Shown here: one piece after another, positions 1 to 10,770 of the stretch
How the letters are laid out: each line of letters opens with the position of its first letter
How positions within the stretch are numbered: position 1 is the first letter of the stretch
The notes under the pieces: model-generated
Database searches by the model: none
What the model was told of the DNA's origin: nothing
What the model saw: the letters and a program-made list of their open reading frames with translations, nothing else
Program-made: the position numbers and the translations under genes
Assembly: GCA_028065725.1 (NCBI GenBank)
Contig: JAPTVL010000244.1
Coordinates: 1-17,714, forward strand
Direction: 5' to 3'
DNA from: Betaproteobacteria bacterium
GTDB taxonomy: Bacteria > Pseudomonadota > Gammaproteobacteria > Burkholderiales > Rhodocyclaceae
DNA: 17,714 nt

Positions 1-79
1 CGGGAACGAGCCAGAAGGCCGACTGGCGCAATCCGCAGGAACCCCCAACCACACGCGGGAGCCGGCGCGAGCGGGCAAG

Positions 80-110
80 AAAAAACCCCAACCGAGAACG
101 GTTGGGGTTT
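80..110 (-). terminator. intrinsic terminator, strongest for minus-strand transcripts
   Basis: A perfect 12-bp inverted repeat lies at 83-94 and 99-110, rich in C on the left arm and G on the right, closed by the four-base loop AGAA. Read on the minus strand the stem is followed by a run of T (the A run at 80-85). Read on the plus strand the tail is TTTCGTTATT, which is weaker. It could therefore end transcription in both directions but favours leftward transcripts, such as one coming through the 230-490 ORF. Confidence 0.85.
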
Positions 111-229
111 CGTTATTGGTGGTGGGGCGGAACCCTGCGCCAAACCTCAGTAACTCAGCGCCTTACAACCGCTTCGAACTTCTGCGGAAAGGACCGGAAC
201 CCAGCCCATACCGCTGACGGTCCTATCAG

Positions 230-490
230 TTACGCCCGGATGATGTCACCAGCCGAGAGCCTCAGATCGGCCACCAGTTCGATTCCCATTTGCGGAATAG
301 AACCCGCGTCCGGTTGCCGACCCAGATAGTAACGCCCCGACTTTGAGGGCGGGGATTCGATGAATTGAGCAATCCTCGATCCGCGATCCTGCCAAGTCGC
401 GCATCCTGCTCCCCACACCTTTTGGTGGGACAAGGCAATCTTCTTGGCCCTCGAACACACATCATCAAATTGCGCCGTATGTAGTCGCAT
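230..490 (-). CDS. possible 86-residue ORF or 3' remnant of an interrupted gene
   Basis: This leftward ORF starts with ATG directly after an in-frame TAA and has no recognisable ribosome-binding site, so its present start is doubtful. The last 75 or so residues look protein-like, with a plausible mix and no low-complexity runs; they include ESPPSKSGRYYLGRQPDAG and end in AGDIIRA. The ORF lies between the defence promoter and a minus-strand terminator. That fits the tail end of a longer minus-strand gene whose 5' part was cut away when the island arrived. I do not recognise the family. It could equally be a chance ORF. Confidence 0.25.
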   Translation of the reverse strand: MRLHTAQFDDVCSRAKKIALSHQKVWGAGCATWQDRGSRIAQFIESPPSKSGRYYLGRQPDAGSIPQMGIELVADLRLSAGDIIRA

Positions 491-501
491 TTAACGACTT
501 A

Positions 502-530
502 TTGACGTTCGATTTGGATGTGCGTATGCT
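502..530 (+). promoter_or_regulatory. sigma70-like promoter of the defence operon
   Basis: The -35 element TTGACG (502-507) is separated by exactly 17 bases from the -10 element TATGCT (525-530). A start of transcription near 537 would leave a leader of about 26 bases before the ATG at 563. It is the only strong promoter-like pair I see upstream of the seven plus-strand genes, whose small gaps suggest they depend on it. Confidence 0.65.
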
Positions 531-558
531 TCCGCAAAAGCTACGGAAACTGACGCAC
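520..558. promoter_or_regulatory. 39-bp interrupted palindrome, probable operator for the WYL regulator
   Basis: Two nested inverted repeats share one centre at base 539. The outer pair is GTGCGT (520-525) with ACGCAC (553-558); the inner pair is TTCCG (530-534) with CGGAA (544-548). Overall 13 of 19 symmetric pairs match. The element covers the -10 box and the likely transcription start, where a bound dimer would block RNA polymerase. WYL-type repressors of defence operons (BrxR, CapW) are known to bind inverted repeats in their own promoters, so autorepression by the adjacent gene is the simplest reading. Binding itself is inferred. Confidence 0.6.
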
Positions 559-562
559 AACC

Positions 563-1459
563 ATGTCCAGCGAACGACTCGCAGAAATGACTCAGGCGCA
601 ACGGGACCGGCTCGCATTCGTCGAGCTGCGCCTGCGGTTCGTTGGCGAGATCCGCAGGCAGGACTTGGTGACTCGCTTCGGCATCCAGGCTGCAGCCGCT
701 ACGCGGGACATCGCCCAGTACAAGGAGCTGGCCCCACGCAACATGGAGTACGACACCAAGGGCAAGGTCTACGTCCGCGCCTCTTGGTTTCGCCCCTTGT
801 TCGACTTCTCGGCTGAGCGCGTCCTCACTTGGCTGTCCCAGGGCTATGGCGACGGCGAACCCATCCGCTGGAAGGGTGTTGTGGCGCAGGAGGGCACCAG
901 CCTGCCGGGCAAGATCGATCTGGATCTGCTGTCTATTCTGACGCGTGCGATCCACCAAGGCGGCGCCGTTGAGATTGCCTACCGTGCACTGTCGAGTGGG
1001 CTGACCACCCGCCAGATCGTGCCGTTTGCGCTTGCCGACAGCGGTCTGCGCTGGCATGTCCGCGCCTTTGACCGGCGCAGCGGCGAGTTCCGCGACTTCG
1101 TGCTGGGGCGGCTTGACGACGCCAGCGTCCTGCAAGGCCAGGTGGCCGACCACGAGAAGCCCGATCAGGACATCCAGTGGAACCGAATCACCGAGCTCGA
1201 GCTCGTGCCGCATCCGGCCAACGTGCAGCACCCGGACACCATCGAGGCCGAGTACGGCATGGAAGGCGGTGTGCTCAAGGTCCGCGCCCGCGCGGCAATG
1301 GCCGGCTACCTGCTGCGCCGCTGGAACGTGGACTGCACCGAGGACCACAGCCTCAAGGGTGGCGAGCACCACTTGTGGCTCCGAAATCGCCAGGCGCTCT
1401 ACGGCGTCACCAACCTCGTTCTTGCACCGGGCTACGGCGCGTCAGAACAAAGGGAGTGA
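563..1459 (+). CDS. WYL-domain transcriptional regulator (BrxR/CapW-like)
   Basis: This 298-residue protein fits the three-part plan of WYL repressors that control phage-defence operons. An N-terminal winged-helix region (about residues 10-60) is followed by a WYL-like sensor domain (about 125-195) and a C-terminal extension (about 210-290). In the sensor, the stretch TRQIVPFAL, then W164-H165-V166 where the family name motif is W-Y-L, then FRDFVLGRL, matches the usual layout. WYL domains are thought to bind nucleic-acid-derived ligands that relieve repression. The gene is first in the operon, and a palindrome overlaps its promoter, so it probably represses the whole unit, itself included. 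The ribosome site before ATG 563 is weak. The next gene begins two bases after its stop, which suggests translational coupling. Confidence 0.85.
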   Translation: MSSERLAEMTQAQRDRLAFVELRLRFVGEIRRQDLVTRFGIQAAAATRDIAQYKELAPRNMEYDTKGKVYVRASWFRPLFDFSAERVLTWLSQGYGDGEPIRWKGVVAQEGTSLPGKIDLDLLSILTRAIHQGGAVEIAYRALSSGLTTRQIVPFALADSGLRWHVRAFDRRSGEFRDFVLGRLDDASVLQGQVADHEKPDQDIQWNRITELELVPHPANVQHPDTIEAEYGMEGGVLKVRARAAMAGYLLRRWNVDCTEDHSLKGGEHHLWLRNRQALYGVTNLVLAPGYGASEQRE

Positions 1460-1461
1460 AG

Positions 1462-4400
1462 GTGCTCAAACTCGAACAGATCCAGAAGAACGCTGCCATC
1501 TCGGGCCTGGAGCCCGGGCAGGTGGTGCGCATCGTCACGACCGAGCCGGTCGGTGATAACGCCCTGACCGTCTACTACAAGACCGCCGACGGGAAGCTGC
1601 TGGAGCGGATGCTGTTCCGCACCGACGAGGCCAAGCTGTCGCTGGCCGAAGCGGGGCGCCCCTGGGCCTTCGATGCGCCAGGCGACGAGTTCAAGCTCGC
1701 CGCCGAGGCCTACCGCATCAACCTGGCCCATCTGTTCGATCCGATGATGGCCGTGCACACGTCGAACGTGGAGCCACTGCCGCACCAGATTACCGCGGTC
1801 TACGAGTCGATGCTGCCGCGCCAGCCGTTGCGTTACGTGCTGGCCGATGACCCCGGCGCCGGCAAAACCATCATGGCCGGCCTGTTCATCCGCGAGCTGC
1901 TGATGCGCGCCGACGCCAAGCGCGTGCTGATCGTCGCCCCAGGCAGCCTGGTCGAGCAGTGGCAGGACGAAATGTTCGAGAAGTTCGGGCTATCGTTCTC
2001 GCTGTTCTCGCGCGAGCAGGTCGAGCAGTCCCGCAGCGGCAACCCCTTCGACGACATCGATCTTCTGGTCGCCCGCGTCGACCAACTGGCCCGCGCCGAA
2101 GACCTGCAAGAGAAGCTGCGTCTGTCGCACTGGGACCTGGTGGTCGTCGACGAAGCGCACAAGCTCTCGGCCAACTATTTCGGCAACAAGGTCAACAAGA
2201 CCAAGCGCTTCCAGCTCGGCGAGCTGCTGGGCTCGATCACGCGGCACTTCCTGTTGATGACCGCCACGCCGCACAACGGCAAGGAAGAAGACTTCCAACT
2301 GTTCATGTCGCTGTTGGACGCCGACCGCTTCTACGGCAAGTTCCGCGACGGCGCGCACAAGGTCGACGTCACAGACCTGATGCGGCGCATGGTCAAGGAG
2401 GACCTGCTCAAGTTCGACGGCACCCCGCTGTTCCCTGAGCGGCGGGCCTACACCTGCAACTACAAGCTGTCCGACCTCGAAGCCGCGCTCTACACCGCCG
2501 TCACGGACTACGTGAAGACCGAGTTCGCGCGGGCCGATCAACTGGCGGACGGCGGCCGAAAAGGCACTGTCGGCTTCGCCCTGACTTCGCTGCAGCGCCG
2601 GCTGGCCTCCAGCCCCGAGGCGATCTACCAGTCACTCAAGCGCCGCCGCAACAAGCTCAAGCGCCGGGTCGAGGAAGAGAAGCTGGGCCAACGCGGCAAG
2701 TCGCTGGCCGAGACGCTCGTCGGCACCGGCACCAACGGTGTGCCAGATGACATTTGGGAGTCGGCCGACGCGCTCTCGCCCGACGACTACGAGAACTTCG
2801 AAGAAGCCGTGGTCGACCAGGCCACAGCCGCCCAGACCATCCAGGAGCTCGAGGCCGAAATCATCATCCTCGAAGATCTGGAAGAGCAGGCCCGCAAGGT
2901 CGTGCACTCCGGCCAGGACCGCAAGTGGGACGAGCTGTCGCGCCTGCTGCAAGACACGCCTGAGATGCACGACTCCTTGGGCCGCCAACGCAAGCTGATC
3001 ATCTTCACCGAGCACCGCGACACGCTGAACTACCTGGCAACCAAGATCCGTGGCCTGATCGGCAGCGAGGAGGCCGTGGTCATGATCCACGGCGGCGTGA
3101 AGCGCGAAGAGCGCCGCAAGGTGCAGGAGATGTTCCGCAACGACCCGACCGCGCGCGTGCTTGTCGCCACCGACGCCGCCGGCGAAGGCGTGAACCTGCA
3201 GAACGCCAACCTGATGGTCAACTACGACCTGCCGTGGAACCCGAATCGCCTGGAACAGCGCTTCGGCCGCATCCACCGCATCGGCCAGACAGAGGTCTGC
3301 CACCTGTGGAACATGGTGGCATCCGAGACGCGCGAGGGCGACGTCTTCCAGCGTCTGTTCGAGAAGCTGGAGATCGAACGCCACGCACTGGGTGGCCGCG
3401 TGTTCGACATCCTGGGCGAGGTGTTCGAAGACCGCAGCCTCAAGGACCTGCTGATCGAAGCCATCCGCTACGGCTCCGACCCCGAAGTCCGCGCCCGCCT
3501 GCTGCGCAAGGTCGAAGGCGCACTGGACACCCGCCACCTCGAAGACATCATCAAGCGCAACGCCTTGTGCGAAGAGGTGATGGACGAGAGGCGCCTCTTC
3601 GCCGTCAAGGAGGAAATGGAGAAGGCCGAGGCCCGCAAGCTGCAGCCCTTCTTCATCCGCTCGTTCTTCACCCAAGCCTTCCAGCAGCTGGGGGGCGAAC
3701 TGCGCCCGCGCGAACCGGGCCGCTACGAGATCACCAACGTCCCGGCCATCATCCGCGAGCGCGACCGCCAGATCACCGGGCGCGACCGCCGCAATGCCGA
3801 CCCCGTGCTGCGCCGCTACGAGCGCGTCTGCTTCGAGAAGCAGTACGTCCGCGTACTTGACCGCGTGGGCGCGCCGATGGCCAGCCTGCTGCACCCAGCC
3901 CACCCGCTGATGCAGTCGGTGACCGACCTGGTGCTCGAAGCCCACCGCAACAAGCTCAAGCAAGGCGCCGTGCTGGTGGACCCGGCAGACATGGGCCTGA
4001 CCCCGAAGGTGATGTTCATCATCGACCACTCGGTCAAGGAAGGCGCCGACCCGACGCACGTGGTGTCACGCCGCATGCAGTTCGTCGAGATCGACCCCAA
4101 GGGGAACGCCATCAACGCCGGCTGGGCCCCTCACCTGGATCTGGAACCACTGGCGCAGGCCGACATGGCGCTGATCGAGGATGTGCTGGCCGCCCCCTGG
4201 ATCGCCAAGGATCTGGAGCAGGTCGCGCTGGCCCACGCCTCCACGCACCTCGTGCCCGAGCACTTCGACGAGGTCCGTGCCCGCCGGGAGAAGACCGTCG
4301 ACAAGACGCTGGCCGCCGTCCACGAGCGCCTGGTCCGGGAGATCAGCTTCTGGTCCGACCGCTACATCAAGCTGCAGGACGACATCGCCGCTGGCAAGGA

Positions 4401-4989
4401 CGTGCGCCTGACGCTGGAGAACGTCCGCCGCACCATCGATGACCTCACCGCCCGCCGCGAGTCGCGCGAGAAGGAGCTGCTGGCCATGCGCCACGTCATC
4501 TCCGCTACGCCGGTGATTTTGGGCGGCTCGCTGGTCATCCCCGCCGGCCTGCTGCTGCAGCGCAAGGGCCAACCGGGATGGACGGCCGACGCCGCCGCGC
4601 GCGCCCGCGTCGAGCAGATCGCGATGCGCGCCGTGATAAACGCCGAGCGCGCGCTAGGCCACGATGTCATTGACGTGTCGGCCGAGAAGTGCGGGTGGGA
4701 CGTCACCAGCCTGCCCAAGGCGCTGGACGGCAAGCTGCCACCGTCGCGCCACATCGAGGTCAAGGGCCGCGCCAAGGGCCAGACCACGATCACGGTCACG
4801 CGCAACGAAATCCTCTACGGGCTCAACCAGACCGACAAGTTCATCCTGGCCGTCGTGATGGTGGACGGTGAACAGCATGAAGGGCCGTTCTATGTGCGGC
4901 AGCCCTTCACCCAGGAGCCCGATTGGGCAGTGACCAGCATCAACCTCGATCTCGATCAGTTGCTCGCCCGTGCGCAGCGGCCTGAATAA
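1462..4989 (+). CDS. SNF2-family helicase with C-terminal DUF3883 domain (DrmD-like)
   Basis: A superfamily 2 DNA translocase of about 1175 residues. Visible motifs, numbered from GTG 1462: motif I DDPGAGKT (129-136, Lys135), motif II DEAH (230-233), motif III TATPHN (267-272), the motif V region around [12 protein letters not shown] (near 571), and motif [11 protein letters not shown] (601-609). The C-terminus (about 1040-1160) matches DUF3883, with GWD (Asp1080) and IEVKG (1098-1102), an arrangement like the D...(D/E)XK core of PD-(D/E)XK nucleases. I chose GTG 1462 because AAAGGGA ends six bases upstream; GTG 1456 is too close to that site. The frame stays open further upstream inside the WYL gene, but that is a shadow. 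The likely role is ATP-driven DNA movement or remodelling, as for DrmD of class 1 DISARM. Whether the C-terminal domain cuts DNA is unknown. Confidence 0.92.
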   Translation: MLKLEQIQKNAAISGLEPGQVVRIVTTEPVGDNALTVYYKTADGKLLERMLFRTDEAKLSLAEAGRPWAFDAPGDEFKLAAEAYRINLAHLFDPMMAVHTSNVEPLPHQITAVYESMLPRQPLRYVLADDPGAGKTIMAGLFIRELLMRADAKRVLIVAPGSLVEQWQDEMFEKFGLSFSLFSREQVEQSRSGNPFDDIDLLVARVDQLARAEDLQEKLRLSHWDLVVVDEAHKLSANYFGNKVNKTKRFQLGELLGSITRHFLLMTATPHNGKEEDFQLFMSLLDADRFYGKFRDGAHKVDVTDLMRRMVKEDLLKFDGTPLFPERRAYTCNYKLSDLEAALYTAVTDYVKTEFARADQLADGGRKGTVGFALTSLQRRLASSPEAIYQSLKRRRNKLKRRVEEEKLGQRGKSLAETLVGTGTNGVPDDIWESADALSPDDYENFEEAVVDQATAAQTIQELEAEIIILEDLEEQARKVVHSGQDRKWDELSRLLQDTPEMHDSLGRQRKLIIFTEHRDTLNYLATKIRGLIGSEEAVVMIHGGVKREERRKVQEMFRNDPTARVLVATDAAGEGVNLQNANLMVNYDLPWNPNRLEQRFGRIHRIGQTEVCHLWNMVASETREGDVFQRLFEKLEIERHALGGRVFDILGEVFEDRSLKDLLIEAIRYGSDPEVRARLLRKVEGALDTRHLEDIIKRNALCEEVMDERRLFAVKEEMEKAEARKLQPFFIRSFFTQAFQQLGGELRPREPGRYEITNVPAIIRERDRQITGRDRRNADPVLRRYERVCFEKQYVRVLDRVGAPMASLLHPAHPLMQSVTDLVLEAHRNKLKQGAVLVDPADMGLTPKVMFIIDHSVKEGADPTHVVSRRMQFVEIDPKGNAINAGWAPHLDLEPLAQADMALIEDVLAAPWIAKDLEQVALAHASTHLVPEHFDEVRARREKTVDKTLAAVHERLVREISFWSDRYIKLQDDIAAGKDVRLTLENVRRTIDDLTARRESREKELLAMRHVISATPVILGGSLVIPAGLLLQRKGQPGWTADAAARARVEQIAMRAVINAERALGHDVIDVSAEKCGWDVTSLPKALDGKLPPSRHIEVKGRAKGQTTITVTRNEILYGLNQTDKFILAVVMVDGEQHEGPFYVRQPFTQEPDWAVTSINLDLDQLLARAQRPE

Positions 4990-5002
4990 AGGAAAACAAC
5001 AC

Positions 5003-7882
5003 ATGGCGACCATCAAGGCACCCAAGAAACTCATCGAGGTCGCGCTGCCGCTCGACGCCATCAACGTCGCGTCTTCGCGTGAAAAGTCGATCCGGCACGG
5101 ACACCCCTCCACGCTGCATCTGTGGTGGGCGCGCCGTCCCCTTGCCGCTGCTCGTGCGGTGATCTTTGCGCAGATGGTCAATGATCCGGGTTACCAGCGG
5201 GGCGGCGGGTTTCGCTATGGCGTGAACAAGGAAAGGGCTACGCTGGAGCGCGAACGCCTATTCAAGATCATTGAAGACTTGGTTCAGTGGGAGAACACCC
5301 ACAACGAGGACGTCCTGGAACGTGCCCGTGCCGAGATCCGGCGCTCGTGGCGCGAAACGTGCGAGCTCAACAAGAACCATGCGCAAGCCGCGGAGCTCTT
5401 CAACCCTGAAAAGCTGCCCGGCTTCCACGACCCGTTCGCGGGCGGGGGCGCGATCCCTCTGGAGGCGCAGCGCCTGGGGCTGGATAGCTACGCGTCGGAC
5501 CTGAACCCCGTCGCGGTGACGATCAACAAGGCGATGATCGAGATTCCGCCGCGCTTTGCCGGGCAGGCACCGGTGGGACCGCTGCCCGCGGGCGAAAAGC
5601 AGACGCGGCTGCACGAAGACTGGCGCGGTGGGCGCGGTCTAGCGGAAGACGTGCGCCGATACGGGGCATGGATGCGTGCCGAGGCCGAGAAGCGCATAGG
5701 GCACCTCTATCCCAAGATCACCGTCACGCCGGAGATGGTGGCCGAGCGACCAGAGCTGAAGTCGCTGCAAGGACAGTCGCTCAAGGTAATCGCTTGGCTG
5801 TGGGCACGAACGGTCAGAAGTCCCAACCCGGCATTCAGCCACGTTGAGGTGCCTCTGGTTTCGACTTTCGTACTCTCTAGCAAAGAGGGTAAGCACTCAT
5901 ATGTCGAGCCCGTGGTGCAGGGCGACAGCTACCGGTTCACGGTAAAGGGGCGGATTGCACCTGCCGAGGCTGAGGAAGGTACTGCGGCTGGCAAGCGGGG
6001 GGGGTTCTACTGCCTACTGTCGCGTTCGCCCATCGACTACAAGTACATCCGCAATGAAGGAACAGCGGGACGCATGGGTACGCGTCTGATGGCCCTTGTG
6101 GTCGAGGGCGCACGAGGCCGCATCTATCTGGCACCTACCGCCGAGCACGAGGCCATCGCGCGTCAGGCTGTGCCCGAATGGCGCCCCGAGGTAAAGCTTC
6201 ATGGCAAGTGCCGCGTCAACGTCAGCAATTACGGGCTCGACACCTACGGCGACCTCTTCACGCCACGCCAACTGGTCGCTCTGACCACATTCTCCGATCT
6301 GGTCCAGGACGCCATCTCCCGCTGCCGACACGATGCAGTGGCCGCCGGGGTGGCGGACGATGGTGTCGGATTGGATGCGGGCGGATGCGGAGCGACGGCG
6401 TATGCCGAGGCCGTTGCGGTGTACCTCGGACTGGCCGTCGACAAGACAACGGACTACAACAGCTCGCTCGTAGCCTGGAGCCCGACGCGTGATCAGGCGA
6501 AGACCACGTTTGGTAGGCAGGCGTTGCCGATGATCTGGGACTTCGCCGAGATCAACACGTTTGCCGGGGCCGCAGGCGACATCGCCGTTTCGATAGAGGG
6601 CATTTGTCGCTCCGTAGGTGCAGCGTCGTCACGGCCTGGTCACGTGCAGCAGGCAGACGCGCAGAGTCAGTCGATCTCGCGCAGCAAGGTCGTTTCGACT
6701 GATCCGCCGTATTACGACAACATCGGCTATGCGGACCTCTCCGACTTCTTTTACGTCTGGCTACGCAAGAGCCTAAAGCCGATCTTCCCGGGTCTTTATG
6801 CCACGGTCGCGGTTCCGAAGACCGAGGAGCTGGTAGCCACACCTTACCGACACGGTAGCAAGGAAAAGGCCGAAGCCTTTTTCTTGGACGGCATGACGCG
6901 GGCCATGCACAACCTCGCGGAGAAGGCGCACCCGGCTTTCCCGGTGACGATCTACTACGCGTTTAAGCAGAGCGAGACCAAGGCTGAAACCGGCACGTCC
7001 AATACGGGTTGGGACACGTTCCTGCAAGCCGTATTAGACGCAGGCTTTGCAATTACCGGCACCTGGCCGATGCGCACCGAACGAGATTCACGCTCAATTG
7101 GCATCGGCACCAACGCCTTAGCGTCGAGCATCATCCTCGTTTGCCGCCAACGCGCCAAAGACGCCGCCACTATCAGCCGTCGCGAGTTCATTCGAGAACT
7201 CAACGCTACGTTGCCTGACGCGTTGGACGAGATGACCCGCGGTGGCGTGAACTCGCCCGTAGCGCCGGTGGACCTGTCACAGGCCATCATCGGCCCTGGA
7301 ATGGCGATCTTCAGCCAGTACACCGCTGTGCTGGAGGCGGACGGCACACCCATGAGCGTCAGGACGGCATTGCAGCTGATCAACCGATTTCTAGCGGAGG
7401 ACGACTTCGACCACGACACGCAGTTTTGCCTGCACTGGTTTGAGCAGCAAGGCTGGGCGACAGGCAGATTCGGTGAGGCAGACGTGCTGGCCCGCGCAAA
7501 GGGAACCAGTGTCGGCGGCCTGCAGGCAACGGGCGTCGTGGCATCTGGAAAAGGCGATCTCCGCCTGTTGCGCTCAAACGAGCTGCCGCGTGACTGGTCG
7601 CCCGAGACGGATGCGCGACTACCGGTTTGGGAGGCGCTGCACCACCTGATCCGCGCCTTGAATCAGGACGGCGAATCGGCGGCGGGTGCACTACTGGCGC
7701 GAATGCCAGCCCGCGCGGAGCCGATTCGTGCCTTGGCCTACCGGCTCTACACGCTTTGCGAGCGCAAGGGTTGGGCGGACGACGCTCGCGCCTACAACGA
7801 ACTGGTCACTGCCTGGAGCGGCATCGAACAAGCGGCCGGCGAAGCCGGCGTGCTTGGCTCGCAGGCGCAACTTGATATCTGA
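5003..7882 (+). CDS. DUF1156 / COG1743-type adenine-specific DNA methyltransferase
   Basis: A 959-residue protein. The N-terminus (residues 5-55, including [19 protein letters not shown]) is the DUF1156 signature. The AdoMet-binding motif DPFAGGGA is at 143-150, followed by SDLNPVAV. The catalytic motif is [10 protein letters not shown] from residue 567. The order AdoMet site, long middle region, then DPPY resembles alpha-group N6-adenine methyltransferases, with the middle region as candidate target recognition. Where related proteins, as I remember them, carry a Zn-ribbon, this one reads SPNPAFS (273-279) and CLLS (337-340), so most of the cysteines appear lost. ATG 5003 has AAAGGA ten bases upstream, and the gene starts 13 bases after the helicase. 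It probably modifies host DNA for self-recognition. Comparable genes pair with DUF499 ATPases in defence islands and with SNF2 helicases in class 1 DISARM. Confidence 0.9.
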   Translation: MATIKAPKKLIEVALPLDAINVASSREKSIRHGHPSTLHLWWARRPLAAARAVIFAQMVNDPGYQRGGGFRYGVNKERATLERERLFKIIEDLVQWENTHNEDVLERARAEIRRSWRETCELNKNHAQAAELFNPEKLPGFHDPFAGGGAIPLEAQRLGLDSYASDLNPVAVTINKAMIEIPPRFAGQAPVGPLPAGEKQTRLHEDWRGGRGLAEDVRRYGAWMRAEAEKRIGHLYPKITVTPEMVAERPELKSLQGQSLKVIAWLWARTVRSPNPAFSHVEVPLVSTFVLSSKEGKHSYVEPVVQGDSYRFTVKGRIAPAEAEEGTAAGKRGGFYCLLSRSPIDYKYIRNEGTAGRMGTRLMALVVEGARGRIYLAPTAEHEAIARQAVPEWRPEVKLHGKCRVNVSNYGLDTYGDLFTPRQLVALTTFSDLVQDAISRCRHDAVAAGVADDGVGLDAGGCGATAYAEAVAVYLGLAVDKTTDYNSSLVAWSPTRDQAKTTFGRQALPMIWDFAEINTFAGAAGDIAVSIEGICRSVGAASSRPGHVQQADAQSQSISRSKVVSTDPPYYDNIGYADLSDFFYVWLRKSLKPIFPGLYATVAVPKTEELVATPYRHGSKEKAEAFFLDGMTRAMHNLAEKAHPAFPVTIYYAFKQSETKAETGTSNTGWDTFLQAVLDAGFAITGTWPMRTERDSRSIGIGTNALASSIILVCRQRAKDAATISRREFIRELNATLPDALDEMTRGGVNSPVAPVDLSQAIIGPGMAIFSQYTAVLEADGTPMSVRTALQLINRFLAEDDFDHDTQFCLHWFEQQGWATGRFGEADVLARAKGTSVGGLQATGVVASGKGDLRLLRSNELPRDWSPETDARLPVWEALHHLIRALNQDGESAAGALLARMPARAEPIRALAYRLYTLCERKGWADDARAYNELVTAWSGIEQAAGEAGVLGSQAQLDI

Positions 7883-7896
7883 TCGGGGAACAAGAA

Positions 7897-10749
7897 ATGG
7901 CTTTGAAACCCTGGCGCGAAGTCGCCGTACCGCACGAAGACGTACTCAAGGGCACGTTTCAGCAGGCTGAGTTTGCGGCCGACCTGTCGCGGGTGCACGC
8001 GGGCACAGCAACGGGCGAGTACCAGAACCCGATGCTGTTCTTCCAGCGCACCTTCATCACCGAGGGTATGCGTCTGCTGCTCGACTCGGTGGTGAAGCGG
8101 CTCTCTGGTAAGGGTGGCGACCCGGTCATTCAGCTGCAGACCGCCTTCGGCGGCGGCAAGACGCACACCATGCTGGCGGTCTATCACCTGGCCAAGGGCG
8201 AGGTACCGGCCAGCGACCTGCAAGGCGTGGCGGCCATTCTGGACTCGGCGCAGATCACGGAACTGCCCCGCGCTCGCGTCGCGGTACTCGACGGCATCAA
8301 GTCGTCGCCTAACCAGCCTATCAAGCGTGACGGGCAGGTGGTGCGCACGTTGTGGGGCGACCTGGCATGGCAGCTGGGCGGCGCGGAAGGCTACGCCCTG
8401 GTGGCCGACGCCGACACCTCGGGCACCTCGCCCGGCAAGGCGGTGCTGGAGATACTGCTAGCGCGGTGTGCGCCGTGCGTCATCCTCATCGATGAGCTGG
8501 TGGCTTACGTCCGCCAGTTCGAAGAAGGCAAGGCCCTGAGCGGGGGCACGTTCGACTCCAACCTGTCGTTCGTGCAGGCGCTGACCGAGGCGCTGAAGGC
8601 CGTGCCGACGGCGGTGCTGCTTGCGTCCCTGCCGGAGTCGGACAAGGAAGCCGGCAGCCAGCGCGGAGTGAAGGCGCTGGAGGCGCTGGCGCACTACTTC
8701 GGCCGCGTGCAGGCGCTGTGGAAGCCGGTGGCCACCGAAGAGGCCTTCGAGATCGTGCGGCGGCGCTTGTTCGCGTCGATCAACGACAAACTGGCGATGG
8801 AGTCGGTGTGCCGCGCCTTCGCGGACTTCTACACCGCCAACCGCGACGACTTCCCGCAGGAGACGCAGGAAAGCCGCTACTTCGAGCGCTTGGTTCACGC
8901 CTACCCCATCCACCCCGAGGTGTTCGACCGGCTCTACGAGGACTGGTCCACGCTCGACAACTTCCAGCGCACCCGTGGTGTGCTGAAGATGATGGCCAAG
9001 GTGATCCACCGTCTGTGGAAGGACGGCAACAACGACCCGCTGATCATGCCGGGCAGCCTGCCGCTTTACGACGCCGATGTGCGCAACGAGGTCATCTACT
9101 ACCTGCCTCAAGGTTGGGATCCGGTGCTCGAACGCGACGTGGACGGTGAGCGCGCCGAGACCACCGAGATCGAGAACAAGGACACCCGCTTCGGCAGCGT
9201 GCAGGCCTGTCGCCGTGCGGCGCGGTCAGTGTTTTTGGGCAGCGCGCCCAGCACCACGAACCAGCTGGTACGGGGTCTGGAGCTCGAACGCGTGATGCTC
9301 GGCATCGTTCAGCCCGGCCAGCAGATCGGGCTGTTCAAGGACGCACTGCGCCGGCTCGGTGACAGGCTGCACTACCTCAACCACGCCAACAACCGCTTCT
9401 GGCTCGACACGCGACCCAACCTGCGGCGTGAGATGGAAGAGCGCAAGCGCCGCTTCCAGGACAAGGAGGACGTGTTCCCGACCGTCCGCGAGCGCGTCCA
9501 GCGCGGCTTTGCCAGCGGCGTGTTCGGTGGCATCCACGTCTTCACCGACAGTGGCGACGTGCCCGACGACTGGGCGCTGCGCCTGGTGGTGCTGCCCCCC
9601 GATGCCGCATTCAGCAAGAGCGGCCAGAGCCTGGCCATCGACCGCGCCGCCGAGATCCTGAAGAAGCGCGGCGACCAGCCCCGCTTCAAACAGAACCGCT
9701 TGATCTTCCTCGCGGCCGACTACGACAGCGTCAGCCGCCTGAAGGACAACGTCCGTTCGTACCTGGCGTGGCGCAGCATCGTTGCCGACTACAAGGACAA
9801 CCGCATCGTTCTCGACAACCTGATGGCCAAGCAGGCAAACGCCAGCCTGGAGCAGGCTGAGGAGACCGTACGCCGCATGATCCGCGAGACCTACAAGTGG
9901 ATCGTGGTGCCGATGCAGGAAGCCCGGCCTGGCAAGGGCCTGTCCGAACTGCGGTGGGAGCACTTCCAGGCCAACCCGAGCGCGCAGAACTGGGCGCAAG
10001 AGGTCGAGCGCGTGCTCAAGGAAAACGAGCTGCTCATCAACGAGTGGGCGCCGATCCACCTGGCCAAGGTGCTGAAGGACTGGTTCTGGAAGGACGACGC
10101 CAAGGAGACAAGCGCCTTGAACGTCTGGCAGCAGAGCTGCCAGCAGCTCTATCTGCCCCGCCTGAAAGACGACACGGTCTTCCAGCTGACGATGGCCGCA
10201 GGCGCCGAAAGCCGCGACTTCTTCGGCTTCGCGCAGGGCAAGGACGATGGTCGCTACGTCGGGTTCAGCTACGGCAAGCGCACGTCGCTGATCATGGACT
10301 CCTCGCTGCTGCTGATCGAGCCGTTCGCGGCGGCGGCCTACATGGAGGCGCTGCGTGCGGCAGAGGAAGCATCGCGCGCCAAGGCAGCTGAAACCGGCGG
10401 GGGCGCATCCAAAACAACTGTGACCACCGGCGGTAGCGGCGACACACCCCAAGTCGAAGACTCGGGCAAGGGCGGATACCCGTCAGGCACGGGCGCCGCC
10501 GGCCAGGCCTTGAAGAAGCAGTTCTACGGCAGCATCGAGCTCGACCCGATCCTGGCGAAGAAACAGTTCGCCGACCTGGTCGACGAGGTTGTCCAGCAGT
10601 TCACCATGCGCACCGGCGTGAAGGTCAAGATCGCCATCGAGATTCAGGCTGAATCAGCCACCGGCTTCGACGATGGACTGCAGCGCGCGGTGAAGGAGAA
10701 CTGCAACGTGCTGAAGTTCAAGAACGCCGAGTTCGATATCGGGGATTGA
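7897..10749 (+). CDS. DUF499 / COG1483-type P-loop ATPase
   Basis: A 950-residue protein that begins directly with the ATPase region, without an extra N-terminal HEPN-type domain. The Walker A motif is AFGGGKT (83-89, Lys88), preceded by VIQLQT. The Walker B motif is VILIDEL, with Asp199 and Glu200. A glycine- and threonine-rich linker (about 832-868) joins the main body to a C-terminal domain of about 80 residues. DUF499 ATPases recur next to DUF1156 methylases in bacterial and archaeal defence islands, but their biochemical task is not settled; acting as an AAA-like motor or regulator with the methylase and helicase is inference. ATG 7897 follows GGGGA by about eight bases. The gene begins 14 bases after the methylase and shares its GC-rich codon style. 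Confidence 0.9.
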   Translation: MALKPWREVAVPHEDVLKGTFQQAEFAADLSRVHAGTATGEYQNPMLFFQRTFITEGMRLLLDSVVKRLSGKGGDPVIQLQTAFGGGKTHTMLAVYHLAKGEVPASDLQGVAAILDSAQITELPRARVAVLDGIKSSPNQPIKRDGQVVRTLWGDLAWQLGGAEGYALVADADTSGTSPGKAVLEILLARCAPCVILIDELVAYVRQFEEGKALSGGTFDSNLSFVQALTEALKAVPTAVLLASLPESDKEAGSQRGVKALEALAHYFGRVQALWKPVATEEAFEIVRRRLFASINDKLAMESVCRAFADFYTANRDDFPQETQESRYFERLVHAYPIHPEVFDRLYEDWSTLDNFQRTRGVLKMMAKVIHRLWKDGNNDPLIMPGSLPLYDADVRNEVIYYLPQGWDPVLERDVDGERAETTEIENKDTRFGSVQACRRAARSVFLGSAPSTTNQLVRGLELERVMLGIVQPGQQIGLFKDALRRLGDRLHYLNHANNRFWLDTRPNLRREMEERKRRFQDKEDVFPTVRERVQRGFASGVFGGIHVFTDSGDVPDDWALRLVVLPPDAAFSKSGQSLAIDRAAEILKKRGDQPRFKQNRLIFLAADYDSVSRLKDNVRSYLAWRSIVADYKDNRIVLDNLMAKQANASLEQAEETVRRMIRETYKWIVVPMQEARPGKGLSELRWEHFQANPSAQNWAQEVERVLKENELLINEWAPIHLAKVLKDWFWKDDAKETSALNVWQQSCQQLYLPRLKDDTVFQLTMAAGAESRDFFGFAQGKDDGRYVGFSYGKRTSLIMDSSLLLIEPFAAAAYMEALRAAEEASRAKAAETGGGASKTTVTTGGSGDTPQVEDSGKGGYPSGTGAAGQALKKQFYGSIELDPILAKKQFADLVDEVVQQFTMRTGVKVKIAIEIQAESATGFDDGLQRAVKENCNVLKFKNAEFDIGD

Positions 10750-10770
10750 ACTGTGAACCGGGAGGATTAG

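Larger units (their letters stand above)
1..490. other. left flank without a confident gene
   Basis: No plus-strand frame has a stop before base 151, and no plus-strand ORF here has a credible start and ribosome site. The stretch holds a bidirectional-looking terminator (80-110) and a doubtful minus-strand ORF (230-490), both listed separately. I saw no tRNA, integrase or convincing direct repeat matching the right-hand end of the island. It may be the edge of the prophage or of the host DNA that received the island; which of these is unknown. Confidence 0.5.

Noticed and set aside
111..190. Possible tRNA 3' end or att core on the minus strand (sequence ending in CCACCACCA)
   Set aside because: No acceptor stem or correct T-arm loop can be formed, and no matching copy occurs elsewhere in the window.
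491..1372. Long minus-strand ORF opposite the WYL gene
   Set aside because: It is a GC-rich antisense shadow; the plus-strand frame has clear WYL-domain motifs and operon context.
1177..1461. Upstream extension of the helicase frame
   Set aside because: It overlaps the WYL gene, is low-complexity Arg/Gly/Pro translation, and a better GTG start with a ribosome site lies at 1462.
2632..4059. 475-residue minus-strand ORF opposite the helicase
   Set aside because: Its composition (Val/Leu/Ala/His-rich) is typical of antisense translation of high-GC coding DNA, and the helicase motifs lie on the other strand.
9226..10452. 408-residue minus-strand ORF opposite the DUF499 gene
   Set aside because: Antisense shadow with no recognisable domain or ribosome site.
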